Below, piece after piece: positions 6,564 through 9,544 of a stretch of 9,544 nt of DNA (position 1 is the stretch's first letter; each line of letters starts with the position of its first letter). The translations under genes and the position numbers were made by a program. The stretch is from CAG-964 sp902789345 (GTDB lineage Bacteria > Bacillota > Clostridia > Oscillospirales > Acutalibacteraceae), in NCBI GenBank assembly GCA_052117325.1, contig JBQKJJ010000036.1. The stretch is one strand, 5' to 3'. The notes under the pieces are model-generated. The model saw only the letters and a program-made list of their open reading frames with translations. It was not told the DNA's origin and searched no databases.

Positions 6564-6881
6564 ATTGGGGATTATTACATTTACACGGCTTGTTTTCAAA
6601 ACCATAAGATTTGTGTACTTAGTGACGGCACACCTATTACCTGCAATTATTTGTCAAAGAACCCCAACACGGTAAAAAATAGTAATCTACCATACATTAA
6701 GTTGCACGAGTTACGGCATAGCTGTGCTAGTAATTTATTGTCAATGGGCTTTAGTGTGGTTCAAGTTGCTGAATGGTTAGGTCATTCTTCACCAAGTACA
6801 ACATTAAATTTTTATGCCCATATAGATAGCAACAGTAAAAAAGATATGGCTAACAGCATTGGAAGTTTTGTTAAATTATAA
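6564..6881 (+). pseudogene. Tyrosine recombinase (integrase), C-terminal fragment
   Basis: The frame is open from just after a TAG at 6561-6563 to TAA 6879-6881. It covers about 105 residues of the catalytic domain of a Tn916/phage-type integrase: DGTPITCNYLSKNP, then LHELRHSCASNLLSMGFS with the HxxR motif, VAEWLGHSSPSTTLNFYAHI with the second histidine and the nucleophilic tyrosine. The N-terminal arm-binding and core-binding domains and the first catalytic arginine are missing, and no start codon with a ribosome site is seen (TTG 6651 has none). A family member is about 350-400 residues, so this is a dead remnant. It lies about 200 bp from the tRNA-Trp fragment and may come from an earlier element at the same site. 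Confidence 0.82.
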
Positions 6882-7029
6882 ATAATTATACAATGAATTT
6901 GCATAATATTTCAAGTCAATAAAAGTTAATGTTTTTCTACATTTTGTTTACAATTTGTTCATAAAACTAGTTAGAAAATATGTTAGAATAATAAGTAATA
7001 GGTTAGTAATTGCTTTTTAAAGACAACAA

Positions 7030-7077
7030 GAGTAAGCCTTAAATCAACTTTTAACAAAAGAAAATTAAGACTTACTC
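7030..7077 (-). terminator. Terminator-like hairpin downstream of the tRNA-Trp end
   Basis: On the minus strand a 13 bp stem (7077-7065 with 7042-7030), with one G-U pair and a 22-base loop, begins four bases after the tRNA CCA end and is followed by a T-rich stretch. On the plus strand the same position is a mismatch, so the signal is for minus-strand transcripts. This is the usual order tRNA then terminator, and it suggests that the low-coordinate side is the native flank of the tRNA. Confidence 0.55.
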
Positions 7078-7080
7078 CAA

Positions 7081-7125
7081 TGGCAGGGGCAGAAGGACTT
7101 GAACCCTCGGCACGCGGTTTTGGAG
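7081..7125 (-). other. tRNA-Trp (CCA anticodon) 3' fragment: probable attachment site
   Basis: The minus strand reads CTCCAAAACCGC (anticodon loop with CCA, 3' anticodon stem), then a variable loop, T arm GAGGGTTCAAGTCCTTC and acceptor TGCCCCTGCCA. This is the 3' 45 nt of tRNA-Trp. The sequence 5' of the anticodon loop does not pair with the 3' anticodon stem and has no D arm, so the tRNA is incomplete. Tyrosine recombinases of integrative elements commonly use tRNA 3' ends as att sites and leave such a fragment at one junction. The intact tRNA-Trp should lie at the other end of the element, beyond the right edge of the window. Confidence 0.8.
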
Positions 7126-7165
7126 CGGCTCTGATAGAGTTTTAAGTGAAAACACCCCTAAATTT

Positions 7166-7220
7166 TTGTTGATTTTTAACATTAATCAGTATAGTGAATT
7201 TGTTGATAATGCTTAACATT
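7166..7220 (+). repeat. Direct repeats near the attachment site
   Basis: TTGTTGAT followed by TTAACATT occurs twice: 7166-7173 with 7176-7183, and 7200-7207 with 7213-7220. The period is about one-third of a hundred bases. Such pairs close to an att core resemble arm-type binding sites of Tn916-family integrases or excisionase sites. In the rest of 7126-7413 I see a 7 bp inverted repeat (7228-7234 with 7255-7261) and AT-rich DNA. Confidence 0.35.
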
Positions 7221-7413
7221 TTTCATCTGTTACGAGATTTTAGCGATTATTTGCCGTAACAAATGGTGGAACAAACTGCCGACCAATATTCATCAAATCA
7301 AACAATAAACTGCCAAATAAAACTGTTGCTTTTCGTGTTAATTCTTTTTTATTATCGCATATTTTACAGAAATGTCAATAGTCGTTATTATTATTTGGCG
7401 AGGTGAAATGAAT

Positions 7414-7596
7414 ATGAAAAATTTAAATTATCATTTATATCTTACCGACGATGAATACAGCCAGGTAATTCATAGTTTAATTGAACTTAAAAACAATTTT
7501 ATACAAGCAGGTAAATATACAGATGTTGTTGATGACTTGCTTGTTCGTTTAATTTCAGCTAAGAAAAAGAATATAAAAATTCGCATCAAAAAATGA
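7414..7596 (+). CDS. Small accessory protein of an integrative element (hypothetical, 60 residues)
   Basis: ATG 7414 is preferred because AGGTGA at 7401-7406 is seven bases upstream; ATG 7408 is only one base from it. The protein begins MKNLNYHLYLTDDEYSQVIH and continues with LIELKNNFIQAGKYTDVVDD and a lysine-rich C-terminus. It looks like a single helical domain with a basic tail, so nucleic-acid binding is possible. Similar small proteins accompany Tn1549-like conjugative elements as far as I recall, without an assigned function. It sits between the attachment site and parA and has its own terminator. Confidence 0.75.
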   Translation: MKNLNYHLYLTDDEYSQVIHSLIELKNNFIQAGKYTDVVDDLLVRLISAKKKNIKIRIKK

Positions 7597-7611
7597 ATAT
7601 ATTATAGTATC

Positions 7612-7645
7612 TACCTACTCGGTTATTGGAGTAGGTATTTTTTTT
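7612..7645 (+). terminator. Rho-independent terminator of the 60-residue gene
   Basis: TACCTACTC (7612-7620) pairs perfectly with GAGTAGGTA (7629-7637) around an eight-base loop and is followed at once by eight T residues (7638-7645). It separates the small gene from the parAB transcription unit. Confidence 0.9.
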
Positions 7646-7662
7646 GAAAAAATTTTTAAAAA

Positions 7663-7689
7663 TACCCTGACAAATGGGTACCCTTTGTC
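7663..7689. promoter_or_regulatory. Nested palindromes upstream of parAB: possible operator or centromere
   Basis: TACCC (7663) and GGGTACCC (7676-7683) form overlapping dyads, and GACAAA (7669-7674) is mirrored by TTTGTC (7684-7689) around GGGTACCC with one unpaired T. The cluster lies in the spacer ahead of parAB and is a candidate site for ParB or another regulator. No match to the chromosomal parS consensus is seen. Confidence 0.3.
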
Positions 7690-7761
7690 CAAATAGGTGA
7701 AGAGGTTTTTTTTCGAGCAATCGGAAAGACCTTTTCGCTGAACTTTGACAACTGAATATAC

Positions 7762-8045
7762 ACTTCATTAAGACGTTACTTCTGATGATGTGCAAAAGCA
7801 CGAGCCACAGCAGCGGTACGCCACGACCTTTCCAATTTGAAAGCGAGCGCTAACTCCGTCTGCAAGTATCGGGTTGCACCTGATATGGCGACGACAGTCA
7901 GAATGATAATGATACTCCTGTACGCAGCTCGGAGCAAACCTCGGAGGGGTGAGATTCCCGTGCAACGGTAAAGCAGACCGTTACTTAATGAAGTCCCAGA
8001 TAGATTTATCTGTCCGCTGGGGGTGTTGAGGACAAGTACAGCGGA
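7762..8045 (+). ncRNA. Candidate structured RNA leader upstream of parA
   Basis: ACTTCATTAAG (7762-7772) and CTTAATGAAGT (7984-7994) are perfectly complementary over 11 bp and would close a domain of about 210 nt. Inside it I see GTGC-AAAA-GCAC (7790-7801); a multistem 7810-7816 with 7856-7863 enclosing 7828-7832/7839-7843; 7866-7874 with 7878-7886 (two wobble pairs, three-base loop); and AACGGT/ACCGTT (7964-7969/7977-7982). After the closing stem come 7997-8002/8007-8012 and 8013-8019/8039-8045, both perfect. The region is GC-richer than its surroundings, has no ribosome-linked ORF and precedes parA. It resembles no riboswitch that I recognise. TTGACA at 7745-7750 may be part of its promoter, but no good -10 is seen. 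Confidence 0.45.
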
Positions 8046-8053
8046 AAAGTTAC

Positions 8054-8078
8054 ATAGCTGTTTTTGCAGGACAGCTAT
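8054..8078 (+). promoter_or_regulatory. Hairpin before the parA ribosome binding site
   Basis: ATAGCTGT (8054-8061) pairs perfectly with ACAGCTAT (8071-8078) around a nine-base loop. It ends 12 bases before the AAGGAGG of parA and has no T-run. It may modulate parA translation or stabilise the message. Confidence 0.4.
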
Positions 8079-8104
8079 TAAAACATTTGAAAGGAGGAAA
8101 ACGA

Positions 8105-8929
8105 ATGCCAAACTGCAAAACTATTGCTATCTGCAATCAGAAAGGCGGTGTAGGTAAAACGACTACCACAATGAACTTGGGCATTGGATTGGCTATGCAG
8201 GGCAAAAAGGTACTACTTGTTGACTGCGATCCGCAGGGAGATTTGACAACCTGTTTAGGATGGCAGAGAGTTGACGAGATACCTGTTACACTTGCCACGA
8301 AAATGCACGATGTAATCCGTGACGACAGCACGGATGCTACAAGCGGAATACTTCACCATAACGAAGGTGTTGACCTGATACCTTCCAATACAGACCTGGA
8401 AGCATTGGAAATGTACCTTGTTACGGCAATGAGCCGTGAGAATATTCTGAAAAGCTATCTAAGCAAAGTGAAGTCTGGCTATGACTATGTTCTGATTGAT
8501 TGCAGACCTTCACTTGGTATGCTGACACTAAATGCCTTAACGGCTGCTGACAGCGTTGTTATACCTGTTCAGGCGCAGTATTTGCCTGCAAGAGCAATGA
8601 CGCAACTTTTACAGACAGTTTCCAAAGTGAAGTCACATACCAATCCTAACTTGTCTGTTGACGGTATTTTGCTGACGCTTGTCGATAACAGGACGAACCT
8701 TGCCAAAAGCACGGTGGATGCAATTCGTGATAACTTCGGAAGTGTAATCAGGATATATAAAACGAAAATTCCGATTGCAGTAAAAGCTGCAGAGGTAACT
8801 TCCAAGGGCAAAAGCATTTATGCTTATGAGCCGAACAGCAAGGTGGCATTGGCATACGCTGAATTTGCAAAGGAGGTGCTTTCGGATGGCAGAAAGAAAG
8901 AGCGACTTCGCACTGCCGACACTCGATGA
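8105..8929 (+). CDS. parA: ParA/Soj family partition ATPase
   Basis: A 274-residue P-loop ATPase. ATG 8105 is chosen for AAGGAGG at 8091-8097 with a seven-base spacer. It carries the deviant Walker A motif KGGVGKTT (13-20, signature lysine K13 and catalytic K18), Walker A' VDCDPQGDLT near 40-48, and Walker B around D132 in VLIDCRPSLGM, where the common pair of prolines is RP. ParA ATPases move DNA or ParB-bound complexes on the nucleoid; on conjugative elements they probably stabilise the excised, replicating circle. The gene overlaps parB by 44 bases, so the two are co-transcribed. Base composition is nearer balanced than that of the left half of the window, consistent with a transferred element. 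It lies behind the structured leader. Confidence 0.93.
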   Translation: MPNCKTIAICNQKGGVGKTTTTMNLGIGLAMQGKKVLLVDCDPQGDLTTCLGWQRVDEIPVTLATKMHDVIRDDSTDATSGILHHNEGVDLIPSNTDLEALEMYLVTAMSRENILKSYLSKVKSGYDYVLIDCRPSLGMLTLNALTAADSVVIPVQAQYLPARAMTQLLQTVSKVKSHTNPNLSVDGILLTLVDNRTNLAKSTVDAIRDNFGSVIRIYKTKIPIAVKAAEVTSKGKSIYAYEPNSKVALAYAEFAKEVLSDGRKKERLRTADTR

Positions 8930-9458
8930 CCTTTTCTCTACACAGCAGGAGCGAGAGGATGCAAAGCTTGAAAAGATAAGGGATATTCCCCTTGACCTGA
9001 TAGACGATTTTCCCGACCACCCGTTTCACGTCAGAGATGACGAGGATATGGTACAACTTGTCGAGAGCATTAAGTCAAACGGAGTATTAACGCCTGCTGT
9101 TCTACGTCCGAAAGAGGACGGAAGATATGAGCTTGTCAGCGGACACAGGCGAAAGAGAGCTTGTGAGCTTGCCGGTCTTACTACACTCAGAAGTGAGATA
9201 AAGGACTTAACCCGTGACGAAGCTATTGTGTATATGGTTGAAAGTAATTTTCAGCGTACAACAATACTTCCAAGTGAAAAAGCTTTTGCCTACAAAATGA
9301 GGTTGGAGGCAATAAAGAGGCAAGGACAACGCACGGATTTAACTTCTGCAACACTGTTGCAGAAGTCAGGAAAAACAAGCCGAGAAATTATTGCTGAAAA
9401 TAGCGGTGAAAGTCACGAACAGGTTAGAAAGTATATTGTATGTGATAAAATGATGTGA
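8886..9458 (+). pseudogene. parB: ParB/Spo0J family partition protein, truncated by an IS
   Basis: ATG 8886 has AAGGAGGT at 8870-8877, eight bases upstream, and starts inside parA in another frame. The frame runs 190 codons. The ParB N-terminal nuclease-like/CTPase domain is present: HPFHVRDDEDM (box I), GHRRKRACELAG (86-97, corresponding to the CTP-binding GERRxRA motif with His for Glu), ESNFQRTTILPSEKAFAY (119 on), then part of the helix-turn-helix to SHEQVRKYI. After about residue 184 (base 9437) the sequence becomes VCDKMM and stops, where family members continue for about another 100 residues with the rest of the DNA-binding and dimerisation domains. The break coincides with an IS-like end. 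The product would lack the dimerisation domain. Confidence 0.85.
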
Positions 9459-9544
9459 CCCAATAAAAAAGAGAAGTAACTTCAAATATGGTATAATGAA
9501 TTTAACCACAAAAACATTACCAAGAAAGAAGTACTTCTCATGAA
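9438..9544 (+). mobile_element. Probable left end of an insertion sequence (partial)
   Basis: From about 9438 the ParB similarity ends, base composition drops to AT-rich, and a promoter is followed by an ATG at 9540. TG-g-TATAAT (9489-9497) is a consensus extended -10. GAGAAGTA (9471-9478) is repeated inverted as TACTTCTC (9532-9539), directly against the ATG, and AGAAGTACTTCT (9527-9538) is itself a perfect palindrome. The layout fits an IS terminus with an internal transposase promoter. Only ATGAA of the presumed transposase is inside the window, so the family cannot be assigned; IS30-like is a guess. Confidence 0.55.
9489..9497 (+). promoter_or_regulatory. Extended -10 promoter of the presumed transposase
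   Basis: TGgTATAAT is a consensus extended -10 with no recognisable -35 (AAGAGA at the expected distance). Transcription would start near 9504, 36 bases before ATG 9540, and thus downstream of the GAGAAGTA arm at 9471-9478. Confidence 0.55.

Noticed and set aside
7139..7154. parS-like palindrome GTTTTAAGTGAAAACA
   Set aside because: It shares only parts of the chromosomal parS half-site and lacks the central CACGTG; noted as an inverted repeat, not as parS.
7081..7160. Intact tRNA-Trp gene on the minus strand
   Set aside because: AGGGGTG at about 7153-7159 (minus strand) could pair with the 3' acceptor arm, but the intervening sequence is three bases too long, forms no D arm, and does not pair with the 3' anticodon stem.
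7920..8045. Group I/II intron or known riboswitch
   Set aside because: No group II domain V, no group I core elements and no consensus of the cobalamin or c-di-GMP classes could be recognised; left as an unassigned structured RNA.
7768..8111. Minus-strand frames of 65-111 codons upstream of parA
   Set aside because: They lack ribosome sites, read antisense through the structured leader and give cysteine-rich peptides unlike proteins; they are shadows of the RNA structure.

Overview
The window reads as AT-rich Bacillota DNA, most like a gut Clostridia/Oscillospiraceae (Ruminococcus-type) genome. This is inferred from strong AAGGAGG Shine-Dalgarno sites, TTG and GTG starts, the protein families present and a Tn1549-like parAB pair. 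No database search was possible, so the organism is an inference.

Bases 1-7080 look like chromosomal backbone with patches of decay. After the last codons of an unidentified gene and a hairpin-bearing spacer comes a gene for a polytopic membrane protein with a DUF218 (YdcF/SanA/ElyC-like) domain (383-1843, +). Convergent to it is a two-component operon (4587-1986, -): a 7TMR-DISM/LytS-type sensor histidine kinase, then a response regulator whose output domain looks like a SARP-type winged helix. A small DUF5684-like membrane protein (4855-5364, +) is divergent from the kinase. Its promoter carries two TTTGTC-containing heptamers 11 bp apart, ending 8 bp before the -10, which is the geometry known for SARP activators. 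Its leader holds a four-codon mini-ORF with an excellent ribosome binding site. Bases 5365-6085 hold only short ORFs, two hairpins and a possible dispersed repeat. A TSCPD/TIGR03905-type small protein follows (6086-6346, +), closed by a strong bidirectional terminator. After that lies an amputated tyrosine recombinase (6564-6881, +).

At 7081-7125 the minus strand carries the last 45 nt of a tRNA-Trp (anticodon CCA to 3' CCA) without its 5' half. This is the classic scar of an element integrated into a tRNA 3' end. A tRNA-like terminator lies on the low-coordinate side, so I read the left as host flank and the right as integrated element. The element side has direct repeats near the junction, a 60-residue accessory protein with a good terminator, a highly structured leader of about 280 nt, and an overlapping parA-parB pair. 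parB is cut off after about 184 recognisable residues by what looks like the left end of an insertion sequence. The IS end has an extended -10 promoter and an inverted repeat that could block translation from read-through transcripts.

The most promising unexplained items are the structured RNA leader of parA, the putative SARP-type regulation of the DUF5684 gene with its mini-ORF leader, and the tRNA-Trp junction. I did not find a clearly new multi-gene defence or metabolic system.
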